Counted from the stretch's first letter, positions 21,623-32,194 are shown. The stretch is 64,000 nucleotides of DNA from Ryuthela nishihirai (GCA_038380435.1 JAWZYU010000009.1:63021901-63085900); one strand, 5' to 3'. Notes: a model not told the origin generated them from the sequence alone. Program-made: numbers and translations.

Positions 21623-22536
21623 TATTCATTTATTTAATTTTATAGCGCTAATTCAGTAAGAGCTCCCATTTCCAGCAACGCATCCTTCTCACTAAACGGG
21701 ATATTCCTGTATATTAAAACCAAAAAAAAAAGGTTGGGCAATTATAGCTTTTAATAAAAAAAAAAAACTGTTTGAAAACAATGCTCTTTCAAATTTGAAT
21801 CTGAGGTTTATCTTCCTCTGTAAACCAAAACGATTACGAAAATAGGGCTGAAAAGTAAATCAACTACGAAAATAAGCCAAGAAAAGCGCATCACAGGTCG
21901 AGAATAACCAAAATGTTTTTCCATAACTACGTCACAAATTTTATATTTTGCTTCGTATTCATATCGTAGATTGATTGCTGAGATCGAGAACTTATTTACA
22001 TAATCAAATCTTAACGATAACGCTGCTGTCTTTTGGTCTGCTTCCATTGTTATAATAGCTTATTTAATTTAGTGTTTAATGGATTTCTTTGAAACATTTC
22101 TCTCATTGATCGGGAAAAAGATATTTTAAAGAACTGTTTCATTAACATGTATTATATCTATGTCTCACATTACTTATGTAATAACATGATACACTAAAAC
22201 ATTTTTAAAATCATTAGAACGCATTTATTTTAGATCTTAATAGATGTCGGTATGCTTCTTGCAATATATTTATTATGAAGGGTGCTCTTAAGAGTTTTTC
22301 GTACAAGGCCACGCCATAATCATGCTTCACAGTGCACACTCAAAAAGGAAGTAAAAATGTTGACGCCAGAAAATGGCCCTAGCAATCCATCACGTTGACA
22401 GATCATCTCAAATGGATCAAAGCAATGAAGAAACTATTTTGATATATATCGCCATCCATTTTCTCTCACCCTTTTCAATTACGGGTAACTGCGTTTTTAG
22501 GAGAAATATCCAAAGGCTTGTTTCATACCAGAAACA
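21623..22536. other. AT-rich sequence, nothing recognised
   Basis: A 79-codon minus-strand frame (22047-21808) contains a hydrophobic C-terminus but no family motif. No other signal. Confidence 0.35.
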
Positions 22537-23866
22537 TTGGGGTCGTCCATAAATTATGTAACATTTCTAAAGAGAAGAGAAGGGAGAGCTATTTTGTCAC
22601 GTTGGATAACATGAGAGAGGAGGGTGGCTGGGAAAAGGCGTTATGTAATCGGTCGTCATCAAGGGGGGGAAGAGGGGAATTAAGTCGCTTCCCCTCTCAG
22701 AAAAAATTATGTTAAATCAGGTATACCAAAATTAACGTTTGTTTCTTTACGAAATGAAATGTAAAATTCATTTCCTTTTTAAGTTTTCTCTTCTTCTCGG
22801 AAGAATAACATTTATGTTTATTATTATTAAAAAAAACATTTTTACGTGTATTTTCAATAATAAGTTCTTTATTTATTTCTTAAATGACATATGAGAATAT
22901 AATATAATGAATAATAATACTCTATGTAAATAAATGATGTATCGTTCTCTATATAGTGCATTGGATATTTCTTTCATCTAAGTCACATCACGTCTGACGC
23001 ACATGGAAGCAAGGGGTGCAACAACGCGGATCTATGGATTTCCCTACAATCAGTAGATGAATGAATTGAAATAATTAAAAAAAGTTCTGGGGGGGGGGGG
23101 GTCTACCACTACTCGAGAGAAATCCACTACAACCCTCATCCTCCCATCCTGGAAATATTTCTGCCGTCGCCCATGTATAAAAAAAATAAAATACATATCA
23201 AAAATTAGACATTTTTTGCCCTTTTTGATAACAAATATCAGTAAATTTCTTTCACATTTAATACAGGTATGAACAGTTTATAGTTGGCAACTATCGTAAA
23301 GGGAGTGGCTTAGTCGGTAGCGCGACAGGCTCGTAACTGCAGTTTCCATGTTCGAGTCCCAGCTGGGTCAGCGTTGAGATTTATCTCCGCAAAACTCCCC
23401 GCCCTCCACATGCTCAGTAGGGATACCGATGGGCTTGGAAAGGCCGCCGTCCGTAGGATTGGATGTTAATCCGTGGGCTCCTGTGCGGGAGAGCCATACC
23501 CTGTGCACGTTAAAGAACACGCTGGATGACCTTGATGGGAGGCTACTATCTGTCTCCAAACAGCTGTTCCAGTAGGTTCACTCAATCATCTCTGAGCCTT
23601 CGGGGTCCTTGTGACCTGGCCATTTAGCCCATGGTGTGCAAAAAAAAGTGTCTCTCATAGGTAAAACAATCCAACTATCGTAACTCTAATTTGGTATCCA
23701 AATACAGATGTGAAATCTTTTATAGAAAGAAATTTTAAGTAACACTTTTCGTCAAAAGTGGTCCAGCAAAGTTTTATACGTGGCGTTTCCTAAGGATAAG
23801 AGGTTAAAATTTGTCTAAATCAATGTCACATAATTATCCCATGTAATAATTTATGGACGACCCCAA
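22537..23866. mobile_element. Non-autonomous DNA element with GGGGTCGTCCATAAATT ends
   Basis: The left end TTGGGGTCGTCCATAAATTA (22537) is the inverted match of the right end TAATTTATGGACGACCCCAA (23866). Between them are no transposase motifs, only a C/G-rich part with a run of G at about 23088-23101 and a young SINE-1 at 23300. Without the SINE it is about 950 bp. The superfamily is not certain; mariner-like elements with similar ends are what I would test first. Confidence 0.6.
23300..23671 (+). mobile_element. SINE-1 copy with 12-bp target duplication
   Basis: CAACTATCGTAA occurs at 23288-23299 and again at 23672-23683, an exact target duplication of the kind left by LINE machinery. The head TTAGTCGGTAGCGCG is followed by B-box-like ATGTTCGAGTCCC, then the full SINE-1 body (CCGATGGGCTTGGAAAGG, TGTGCACGTTAAAGAACAC, GGCCATTTAGCCCATGG). 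It inserted into the DNA element around it, so it is younger. Confidence 0.9.
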
Positions 23867-24380
23867 TAGCAAATTCGTTATGTTAGAGTGAAAAAATTAT
23901 TATGGTTATCTGTGCATATTTATGCTCTAAGAATAATTGTCGTGATCACCCCTGAGTGTTTTGGGGTGGCCGACATTAGGTGTATTATAAAAAAATGAGG
24001 ACAAGAGGATAAATCAAAGCGTTATGTTATTTTCACAAAGCTCGACATTCCGGAGAAATTTGGCCTGGTGCTGCAATTGCTGTTACTTAAATTCATTCAG
24101 GGCGATGACAAATTAGTGCAGTACGAACAACTTTTCCAGGTAAACACATTTATTTACAGACAACAAAACATTTTCCTGCATGACATAGGTACAGAGAACT
24201 CCTGGGTGACCATTCGAGAAGAAGTCTAGGCAATGGCGGAGACTCGATTCGTTCTCAAAAGTCATACATTATATTTCTAAGAGGGGAGATCAGAATAGGA
24301 AAAATCTGACAGTACCTCGTTCATTTGCCATTAAAGAAAAAGTGAAACTCCCACTCCACTTGCGCCAGGGCTATCTCGGG

Positions 24381-24499
24381 TCGGCTCAAAAATCTGTGCC
24401 TCAGGAGGAAAAATTGTTCTCAGTTTTCCCGGGTCTCGGCCAGCTAAAAAATCTACGGCTCAGCAGGAAAAATTGTTCTCAGTTTTCCCGGGTCTCGTA
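24381..24499 (+). repeat. 59-bp tandem repeat, two units
   Basis: AGGAAAAATTGTTCTCAG followed by TTTTCCCGGGTCTCG occurs from 24406 and again from 24465. The two units are close to identical. Confidence 0.75.
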
Positions 24500-24655
24500 C
24501 CGGGTCTCAAAAACAGACTTGGGGCAGGGTCATTCCATCCCGCGCCGTCATCGTCAATCTCCGTCTGGGCGCCACGACACATCCACACAACACTGAACAT
24601 TTTGAAAGTCAGATGTAAAGTCTTTTTGTATTCTAGACTTTGTGTGCTCTCCTAG

Positions 24656-24860
24656 CTCTATACTGGGGAGTCCGTGTGCTGGAGAGCTGTGTGCACGTTA
24701 AAGAACACCCTGGATGGCTTTGATAGGAGACAATTGTTTTGGGAGACATTTGTCTCCCAAAAAATGTCCAGTGGGCTTCTCTGAGCCCTCGCGGTTCTTG
24801 TGACCTGACCTTTATCCACTGTGTGTAAAAACGTGCCACTCAGAGGTTAAACAACCCACC
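24656..24860 (+). mobile_element. SINE-1 3' part
   Basis: Starts in the middle of SINE-1 (GTGTGCTGGAGAGC, then GTGCACGTTAAAGAACACC) and runs to the tail CACTCAGAGGTTAAACAACCC. A perfect inverted repeat, TTTTGGGAGACA/TGTCTCCCAAAA with a 2-nt loop, lies at 24737-24762 where the consensus has a single copy. Confidence 0.75.
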
Positions 24861-25574
24861 CCAAATGAAATTCTGAAAAACACGAACTGACCAATAAAAT
24901 GCTTCAGATAGACAAAATATTCAATGCCAACTTATTGTGAGCAAAATAATTGAGTAAAATGCTGCTCAAAGATAAGGCAGTTATACAATCTAAGCTCATT
25001 TAATATCATTAATGGAATCATTAATAGTTCATTAATGGAATCATTCGTTTATTTTGGTTATCCCTCCTTTCCTTGCACACCTGTGGCTCAAGTTTTCTTT
25101 TCAAGTAAGAAAAGATAAAAGAGATGGCTAAACGTTTTGCTCTAATGGAATGAGACAACGTTCACTTACCGTGTCACTCTCTAATTGCGTTAGTGATATA
25201 TGTTAGAGGTATAAAAGTGTGGACACGTAATTCGAAAGGACCATTCCTCTAAGTGTTCTCGCCTACTGTTCTGTGTAAAGCGAATACAACTGAAATCGGA
25301 GTAGGAAGATAAAACCGAAGTCTTTCATAATCAGTAATACGAATCTTGAAAGTTTTTATTGGAGAGATTTCATTTCATTTGATGTAGAATAAAATTATAT
25401 TTGATGCTTGGTAAATATGTGATGAATTGTTATTAAAATTTTGTGAAAATTTGCTGCATTCATTTTTACGAAAATTGGGGCCTGTGGTTGGATCAGGTAG
25501 TAATTATCCGACCTTTTCCGACTCGAGTTCCGACTGTGCCTATGCTGAGAATTTCCTTCGCTAACTAACTAACT

Positions 25575-25935
25575 AACTTCCACCCTGGGTGAGAAAGGAA
25601 ACATCGATGCTTTAAAAGGATGCCGTCTATAGGATGATACGTTAAACCGTGTCCCATGTGCAGGAAAGCCATACCCAGTGCACATTAAAGAGCACACTCG
25701 ATTACCTAAACGGAAAGCTTACAACTTTTTCCTTAAAACTGTCCAATGGACTCCTTCTCTTAGCATTCTCTGAGCCATTGTGACCTGTGTTCACCCTACC
25801 CTGGGTGCCTATGGGCTTGAAAAGGCCGCCATCCGTCGGATGGTGCGTTAAGAAGTGAGCCTCGTGTGTATAAGAAAATGGCCATTTATTTCACGGTATG
25901 TACAAAGTGCTGCTCAGAGATAAAACAACCCAATG
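25575..25935 (+). mobile_element. Two SINE-1 fragments in tandem
   Basis: 25575-25785 carries ATACGTTAAACCGTG, CCCAGTGCACATTAAAGAGCACAC and TTCTCTGAGCC (given in parts). 25790-25935 carries GGGCTTGAAAAGGCCGCC, CGTCGGATGGTGCGTTAAG and the tail GCTGCTCAGAGATAAAACAACCC in pieces. Both lack the tRNA-like head. They may come from one rearranged insertion or two. Confidence 0.6.
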
Positions 25936-25953
25936 TTACTCACGAAAATTAGT

Positions 25954-26329
25954 CTGGGTTGTCTCAGTCGATAGCGCTTTAGGCTCGTAATCTGCAGCTC
26001 CCAGGTTCAGACCAGCCTGCGCCAGCGTTGACATTTAGCTCCGTTAAACCTTCACCTTGCCGTGGGTGCGAAAGGGGACAGTGATGAGCTTGGAAAGACC
26101 GTCGTTCATCGGATATGGCGTTTGGCCTTGAACCGTGTTCAAGAGAACCATATCTAATGCGCATTAAAGAACACACCGGATGACTTTGACGGGAAGCTTA
26201 TACCTGTCTCTTGATAAGTACCCAGTGGAAATCAACCTCCCAATTTTCTCTGAGTCCTTGGCGTCCTTGTGACCTGGACATTTGTACACTGTGGCACAAA
26301 AGTCTTTCTCAGAGGGAAAACACTCAAAC
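25954..26329 (+). mobile_element. SINE-1 copy, diverged, near full length
   Basis: Head TCTCAGTCGATAGCGC, B-box-like CCAGGTTCAGACC, then GGGACAGTGATGAGC, GCATTAAAGAACACACC and the tail CTCAGAGGGAAAACAC. TTACTCACGAAAATTAG before it and TTACTCACAAAAAGTAG after it are an imperfect target duplication. Confidence 0.75.
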
Positions 26330-26709
26330 TTTACTCACAAAAAGTAGCAAAAAGAAAAATCCAAATTCCGCTTACCTTTCGTGATCATTCCATCAAAATA
26401 AGCTGGCCCTTGTTCGTCATTTGTACGTTGTTGATTTTAACCTAATGAAACGAAGACGCGTTTCTTGACATAATCAGCATAAATAAACTACACGAAAGTA
26501 TATTTCATTATGTTACATTAGAAGTCACTTATTTTGAACTGTTTCCATGTTGGACGCTCAGCTGATAGCTATTGCTGAAACTCGTAGGTCTAATCCTCAT
26601 TCAAATCAACAAAGAACCTGTTTAACAGTGAAAGTCTTGAGCAGATAAAACTCAAGATTCTTTATATATTCAATAAATAATTATATATTGACAAATCAAT
26701 GTCAATACT
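26330..26709. other. AT-rich spacer before the LTR element
   Basis: Nothing recognised except the last five bases, ATACT (26705-26709), which are the left copy of the LTR element's target duplication. Confidence 0.5.
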
Positions 26710-27306
26710 TGTCAGGCTAGAGGCCTTTTTAGATTTTTTTTGTTCAGGCTGTGTGTATTTATTTTGGATGTCGCCAAAATAGTCATATGCTACGGGTAGG
26801 CCCTCTGTCCCGACATCTGGAAAGTTAATTGCAGTAGCAGTGTACAGGGAACGGCTAGCGTCCGCTGACAAGTGACCCGGGTCCCTGAGGGCTAACGGAC
26901 GCCCAGATGGTGAGGCATAGAAAAGAAAGGAAAAGAGGGTTTGGCAACGATGAGAGAGAGCCGGTCTAGTTTCGGAAGGAGACGGACGAGAAATTGTAAA
27001 GCTGGGAAATGCCGACTGGGAATAGCGGCATTGGCTCTGTAAATACAGCTGAACAGGCATAGTAAGCTGGTGTTGTTGTAATCCATGTAATTGAGCATAT
27101 GTCCTCGTCCAGCAAGTACGTTGGAAGGTTAAATAAATCTTTATTTTTAAGTAAAGCCTGAAGTTGGACTAATTTATTGGGGAGGAGCCTCAGTATCGAG
27201 TCTCTGCAATTGTGAATAAACCGCTTGATTCTATCCGAAAGACTCTTTCACCCGTCGCGTATAGCGATCGAACCGAGGGACCGACAAACGAAGAGTTAAC
27301 ATCACA
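26710..27306 (+). repeat. 5' LTR
   Basis: Begins TGTCAGGCTAG and ends GTTAACATCACA. Compared by eye with the 3' LTR it lacks a GTT triplet near 27145 and differs in TGTGTATTT against TGTATATTT and GGTGTTGTTG against GGTGCTGTTG. A GGTTAAATAAATC segment near 27128 offers a polyadenylation signal. The minus-strand frames through both LTRs are a by-product and are not called. Confidence 0.92.
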
Positions 27307-27309
27307 AAG

Positions 27310-27325
27310 TGGCGCAGTCCGACAG
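27310..27325 (+). promoter_or_regulatory. Primer-binding site for minus-strand DNA synthesis
   Basis: TGGCGCAGTCCGACAG starts three bases after the 5' LTR. Its TGG start pairs with the CCA end of a tRNA, and the first ten bases match the tRNA-Ser-primed class of gypsy elements as I know them. Confidence 0.7.
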
Positions 27326-27352
27326 TACGCAACAGCGGTGAAAGTAGCGGCG

Positions 27353-27600
27353 AAGGTGACGGAAGAGTTCCGACATCCATTGTGAGCTGACCAGAACAAG
27401 GCTGATACTGCCAAGAGTGTCCTGCGGTGTGCTTCAGGCGATAGAGTAGCTGTGAAGGTATCTGAAGAATCGTGCATCACGTTCGAACTGTGGAAAAAGT
27501 TGTGAAGGTGACGGAAAAGTCCAACATCCACTGGGAGCTGACCGACGCAAGGCTGATACTGCCAAGAGTGTTCCGACTGTGTGCTTCAGGTAGCAGACTG
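27353..27600 (+). repeat. 152-bp tandem duplication in the gag leader
   Basis: AAGGTGACGGAAGAG at 27353 and AAGGTGACGGAAAAG at 27505 begin two related units. Both contain AGGCTGATACTGCCAAGAG and end GTGCTTCAGG. The duplication lies between the primer site and the gag start, where packaging signals normally sit. Confidence 0.75.
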
Positions 27601-27695
27601 ACGAGGCGGTTCGTTCCTGTCATCACATCGGAGGTAAGTATCCTCTTACTCTAGGGGCAAGTAGTTAGATACGGCAGAGGCCTGTACGAGCTAAA

Positions 27696-29645
27696 ATGGA
27701 GCTTAGGAGTGGTCGCGATAGGGAAAGGGATGAGTTAAGACGAGGCTTCACAGAGAGGGATAGCGCGCAGGGTGGTTATGCAGGGAATGATCTGGGAGGC
27801 GAGGAGGTGACAATAGACAGAGAGTCTGATGCTGCGATAGACATGAGAGGGTTGAGGGATTATGACGATGACAACGATGCGGATATGCTGCAGAGCGGGA
27901 CCAGAAAGCAGAGAGCTAAAGAAAGGATTGGATATGATTTTGAATTAGAGAGGATGAGGTTAGAGATGCAACTGAGAAGGGAAGAGAGAGAGGCGGCAGA
28001 AAGAGAAAGAGAAAAGGAGAGAGAGCATGAGTATAGAATGCTGGAACTGCAAATGAGGAATGCAAACGAGGAGAGGGGTGATGGGCGAACGGTGGCAGTA
28101 TCTAGTAATCCAGCAGATGCGCGGCTGGCTAATTATATAAAATTATTGGGAAATATGTTAGCTGGAAGCCCTAAAAACCCAGAAGAAGTGATAAATCTCT
28201 TTGAGACAGCGGAAAGGGGATTTAAGATATATGAAGTACCAGAGGTGTTTCAAGGCAAAGTCATCATTTCTTTTTTAGATGGTAATTATGCAAATCACGT
28301 TTTTCGAAAATTAAGTGCAGAGGATTTTGTTCATTATAAGAGAGTTAAAGAGGCCGTATTAAAAGAGTTTAAGCTCACTCCCTCTGCGTACAAGAGGGAG
28401 TTTGAAACTATCGCGAAAGATCCGAATGAGTCATATAATCAGTTAGCCTCGAGACTCAGAAATAGCTGGGATTACTACGTCCGCAGTAGGAAGGTGACAA
28501 ATTTTGAGGAGCTTATGGACCTGATAGTGTCGGATAAATTACGTGATAGCCTTCCTCAAGACACTCATGCTTACGTAGTACAGAAAGAGGCGGAGTCATG
28601 GGCAAAAGCAGACGAAATAGCCACGTGGGCAGAAATCCATCTAGCCAGTGTAAACGGAACGGAAGAGGTCCTAACTTTTAAAGAGGTAAGGCATAGACAT
28701 TATGCAGAACGTGTTGTTTCCCCCCAGCAGAGGATAGACTCAGAGAGAAATTATTCGAGCAGAAGGTATCAATCGGCAGTTAAGTTAGCTGAATATAGAA
28801 ATGTCCCAAAAGTAAGGAGGTGCCATAAATGTAGATCTGACGAACATTTGATGAAAGATTGCCCACTGAGAATTGGGGACCGTGAGAACCGAACTCAGGT
28901 GTACCAAGTTAGCACCTTGGATCAGAATTCTAAAGATGTTTGTGAGGCAACAATAGGAAGTGTTACGACACATACAAAGCCAAGTCCAAGCAGTCGAGTA
29001 ATGGGACAGGGAGAGATACGTATCCCAGTAGATTATGAAGAGGTTCGAGTCAGATGTGGCGACCAGACAGCTAGAGCAGTCGTGGATTCGGGGGCAGAAC
29101 TGACAGTAATCAGAAAGGGGATGCTAAACGAAGAAAAACACCCGGTAAAAGACCATCTGTTGTTGCATGGACCGTTTGGTGATGCCATAAGGGCAGAGGT
29201 AAAAGAGCTGCCTTTAAGTTTGATTGATGGTACAGACAATAGCACTGTGAGTGGCGGAGAAATTAAAGTGCTATGCGCAGTAGTAACAAAGCTGCGGAAG
29301 GAGGTACTTCTGAGTGTGGAAGCATATGGTAAGTTAATTAGAAAGGAGGAGAGAAGGCCTGTAACTGGTAACCTCAGGAGGAAAATCCACGAGCCGTGGG
29401 CCAATAGAGGAAGCTACTATGAAAGAGGTAGAGAAATTCCAGTTAGTAACAGGGAAATATATGCTCCATGGAGACCGTCCAATCAGCGCCATCCTATCTC
29501 CCAGCCCAAACATGTGCAGCGATCTGTCAGACTCGATGTCTACGATGATCAAAATTATTTAGGGAAGGGAGCGAACATGGCAATTGGAGGTAACAATGGG
29601 TCAGGCCGACGCCAATGTCGACGACTTTCAGCCTGTAGAGTCTGA
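27696..29645 (+). CDS. Gag polyprotein with zinc knuckle and protease motif
   Basis: An intact 649-residue frame, the only long clean coding region here. Residues about 80-135 are Arg/Glu-rich and likely coiled coil (EREREKEREHEYRM). Residues about 145-310 look like a capsid domain of the Gmr1/SCAN-related type (VFQGKVIISFLDG, FKLTPSAYKREFE, LIVSDKLRDSLPQ). Residues 376-389 form a CX2CX4HX4C knuckle (CHKC...H...C) for nucleic-acid binding. DSGAE at 464-468 is the aspartic protease active-site motif, within AVVDSGAELTVIRK. The frame ends in a different-looking tail, GRRQCRRLSACRV, before a stop, so the protease may be incomplete or the following pol has been deleted. It is expected to assemble particles for its own RNA and borrow Pol. 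The ATG at 27696 opens MELRSG, a start I recall in related spider Gag proteins. Confidence 0.88.
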   Translation: MELRSGRDRERDELRRGFTERDSAQGGYAGNDLGGEEVTIDRESDAAIDMRGLRDYDDDNDADMLQSGTRKQRAKERIGYDFELERMRLEMQLRREEREAAEREREKEREHEYRMLELQMRNANEERGDGRTVAVSSNPADARLANYIKLLGNMLAGSPKNPEEVINLFETAERGFKIYEVPEVFQGKVIISFLDGNYANHVFRKLSAEDFVHYKRVKEAVLKEFKLTPSAYKREFETIAKDPNESYNQLASRLRNSWDYYVRSRKVTNFEELMDLIVSDKLRDSLPQDTHAYVVQKEAESWAKADEIATWAEIHLASVNGTEEVLTFKEVRHRHYAERVVSPQQRIDSERNYSSRRYQSAVKLAEYRNVPKVRRCHKCRSDEHLMKDCPLRIGDRENRTQVYQVSTLDQNSKDVCEATIGSVTTHTKPSPSSRVMGQGEIRIPVDYEEVRVRCGDQTARAVVDSGAELTVIRKGMLNEEKHPVKDHLLLHGPFGDAIRAEVKELPLSLIDGTDNSTVSGGEIKVLCAVVTKLRKEVLLSVEAYGKLIRKEERRPVTGNLRRKIHEPWANRGSYYERGREIPVSNREIYAPWRPSNQRHPISQPKHVQRSVRLDVYDDQNYLGKGANMAIGGNNGSGRRQCRRLSACRV

Positions 29646-30097
29646 GGGTACGTACGGGAAGGTGATATCTAAGTAGTCACGAAAGGTGTGCATAGCCTTT
29701 CACATGGGAGGTCACCTGTGGACGAATGAACACCGCCAGTATGGCATACCTTCGTCAAAGACAGTTTTTAGTGAGATCATTAATTTATAGACTGTGTACT
29801 CTCGGACAACTACTTTAGTCAACAGGTTTTTTATTGTTTGAAGCAAAAAGAATATTTAGACTCAGTGCACCAGTATATACCTAGGAGTTATTTTATATTT
29901 AAGTGTAGTGTACATAGATGTGTAAAAGATGTGCCAATTCGCAGAGAATTTATATAATTCATGAAGCAACTTAGAACTCTGTATTTTGTGGCATTGAACT
30001 CTAGGATTAATGCGAAAATGAACTCTGATTTTCAGCATTCAACTTGACTTTTTAGTCAGCAGTTAACAGGACTAACTACTGACTTCTGGCAGGGAGG
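29646..30097 (+). other. Non-coding remainder of the LTR element interior
   Basis: In this position a gypsy element would carry about 3-4 kb of pol. Only about 450 bp of AT-rich sequence with no RT, RNase H or integrase motif remains, ending in the purine tract at 30088-30097. Confidence 0.75.
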
Positions 30098-30697
30098 TGT
30101 CAGGCTAGAGGCCTTTTTAGATTTTTTTTGTTCAGGCTGTGTATATTTATTTTGGATGTCGCCAAAATAGTCATATGCTACGGGTAGGCCCTCTGTCCCG
30201 ACATCTGGAAAGTTAATTGCAGTAGCAGTGTACAGGGAACGGCTAGCGTCCGCTGACAAGTGACCCGGGTCCCTGAGGGCTAACGGACGCCCAGATGGTG
30301 AGGCATAGAAAAGAAAGGAAAAGAGGGTTTGGCAACGATGAGAGAGAGCCGGTCTAGTTTCGGAAGGAGACGGACGAGAAATTGTAAAGCTGGGAAATGC
30401 CGACTGGGAATAGCGGCATTGGCTCTGTAAATACAGCTGAACAGGCATAGTAAGCTGGTGCTGTTGTAATCCATGTAATTGAGCATATGTCCTCGTCCAG
30501 CAAGTACGTTGGAAGGTTAAATAAATCTTTGTTATTTTTAAGTAAAGCCTGAAGTTGGACTAATTTATTGGGGAGGAGCCTCAGTATCGAGTCTCTGCAA
30601 TTGTGAATAAACCGCTTGATTCTATCCGAAAGACTCTTTCACCCGTCGCGTATAGCGATCGAACCGAGGGACCGACAAACGAAGAGTTAACATCACA
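30098..30697 (+). repeat. 3' LTR
   Basis: 600 bp, TGTCAGGCTAG to GTTAACATCACA, almost identical to the 5' LTR, followed by ATACT. Confidence 0.92.
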
Positions 30698-30702
30698 ATA
30701 CT

Positions 30703-31085
30703 TAAAAAAAGACTTTTGTTATTTGTATCAGGGTTCATAGTTACCTCTTCAGATGCTATCAGCTCTACTAAATGACTGCATAAAGAGAGGAGGGCTGCCA
30801 AGGTCCCCTCCTATGCACAAGAGCGTGCTTGATACGAATCAAAGTAGTTTCGCATACTTCTGATCATTTGAATTCTTTTTCGCTTTTCTAGAATCAAAAT
30901 TTAATGATTTGAAATAGGATTTACTAATTTAAGCTTCTAAATCAAACTATAGTTTAAAATCGTCTTTTAACCACCATGATGATAAAGCACTTATAACCAT
31001 TACATCTTTAATCCGTCTATGACTCTACTCATACTCAGGACCGAAAATGAATAATCTTTATTTAATAAAAGAATAAAATAAATAA
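30703..31085. other. AT-rich spacer, nothing recognised
   Basis: No coding or repeat signal seen. Confidence 0.4.
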
Positions 31086-31263
31086 ATACCCCCTCAAGCA
31101 GCTGCTTGCCAGAGGTCTGACAGTTTATATGCCATAGTAGATCTGCGAGGATGGCAGGACCGCAGCAGATAAACACCATAAACATCCATGCCTTACCCGG
31201 GACTCGAACACAGGTCTGTTAGAACAGTAGCCTAGTGTGTTAACCACTCGGCCACGGGACGGC
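31086..31263 (-). mobile_element. SINE-2 copy
   Basis: On the minus strand the head GTGGCCGAGTGGTTAAC is followed by a B box altered to TGTGTTCGAGTCCCG, then TGCTGCGGTCCTGCC and the end GCAAGCAGCTGCTTGAG. It is about 90% like the copy at 13724 by eye but lacks some bases. Confidence 0.8.
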
Positions 31264-31283
31264 TGGTCTTTATTTAAATATAA

Positions 31284-31650
31284 TGCAGGGTGTCCGACAC
31301 TCAAGAGATGTTATAAAATTTCTTAGTGCAACATTTCCTGATAGATGAATTGGCAAGGGTGGTTCAATGATATGGCCATCATGGAACCCTGATTTGACAC
31401 CCCGTGCTTGTTTCTTGTGGGGCTTTGTAAAGAATTATGTTTACTTGGACAAAATTCGAAACCTTGATCACTTGAAACCAAGAATAAGAGAAGTGACTGA
31501 GCAGGTAACAACAGCTATGCTGCGGCTTATTTGGTAAGAAATGGAGACTAATAATTTCAAAGTTATTTAAGTATTTCTTTTTAAAATTTGTATATTAGAG
31601 TCTACATATAGGTTCTCGAATCCCTTCCATTAGTTTTTGGACACTTTGTA
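31284..31650 (+). mobile_element. Internally deleted Tc1/mariner-superfamily element
   Basis: Ends TGCAGGGTGTCCGACA (31284) and, inverted, TACAAAGTGTCCAAAAA (from 31650) match at most positions. Between them about 210 bp encodes the transposase C-terminal part in one frame: RWIGKGGSMIWPSW, NPDLTPRACFLWGFVKN, VYLDKI, then REVTEQVTTAMLRLIW and stop. The motif SPDLTP...FLWG is the region of the last catalytic acid in DDE transposases common in arthropods. The N-terminal two thirds are absent, so only the C-terminal third and the ends remain. Confidence 0.65.
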
Positions 31651-32194
31651 TTTGTCTTCCTGCTGGATGTCAATTTGTTTCATCACACATGTTGATGTTG
31701 AAGTAAAAAAAAATAAATGAATTACGTTTAAAGTTGACAGCAAGAACGCAGAAAATACACAGATGTTTAGGGAGTAACGCTGAGACTTCCATAGGAGTCC
31801 GAAATCATCGATCACTAAATATTTTATGACATTTTTTAATCAACTTGCGATGAAAACATTTGCATCGGCATTGGTCGTTTCCTGCGCTACTTTGAGATGG
31901 GTTGTTTTACTTCTGAGTTACACTTTTTTGCACACAATGGGCTAAATGGCCAGATACCAAGTGCTCACAGAAAATAAAATCATAAAGCAAAAGTTGTCAA
32001 CAACCAAAAACGAGATTTCTTTCCCCAAAGGAATTGTTTTGTTATTAAATTTCTTTTTACCTCAGATCAGAAAATTTCCCTATTTGTAATACTGATTTAA
32101 TCAGTTAATTTGTATAATATGTTATATATTTTAGGGTTTGTCTGTCTGTTTGACATCTCCTCCTAAATGGGCAGAGGTAAGAAAACTAAATTTT
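31651..32194. other. AT-rich spacer with a SINE-1 tail
   Basis: 31897-31963 is a minus-strand SINE-1 tail (GGGTTGTTTTACTTCTGAG, then GCACACAATGGGCTAAATGG). The rest shows nothing. Confidence 0.55.

Larger units (their letters stand above)
23939..25478 (+). mobile_element. Possible 5' LTR relic with TATA box
   Basis: TGTCGTGATCACCCC at 23939 looks like an LTR start. GGTATAAAAGTGTGG near 25208-25222 is a strong TATA-like motif, and an A/T-rich leader follows. AATTGGGGCCTGTGG near 25478 could be a primer-binding region as in some gypsy elements. A 59-bp tandem repeat (24381-24499) and a SINE-1 fragment lie inside. No second LTR or coding region was found, so this is tentative. Confidence 0.3.
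26710..30697 (+). mobile_element. Young gag-only LTR retrotransposon (gypsy-like)
   Basis: Two LTRs (26710-27306 and 30098-30697) enclose 2.79 kb, and ATACT flanks the whole on both sides (26705-26709 and 30698-30702). The primer site after the left LTR, TGGCGCAGTCCGACAG (27310), resembles the tRNA-Ser-type site of several gypsy elements. A purine tract GGCAGGGAGG sits directly before the right LTR. The interior holds one frame for Gag with a protease motif and no reverse transcriptase, RNase H or integrase. The LTRs differ at only about three places (one 3-bp indel and two or so substitutions), so insertion is recent and must have used Pol from a related element. Confidence 0.9.

Noticed and set aside
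26662..27098. Minus-strand frames of 132 and 68 codons, repeated at 30056-30486
   Set aside because: They are antisense to the two LTRs of the Gag element and exist twice only because the LTRs are copies.
27696..29645. Domesticated host gene derived from Gag
   Set aside because: Near-identical LTRs, a primer site and a target duplication show it is simply a recent transposon copy.
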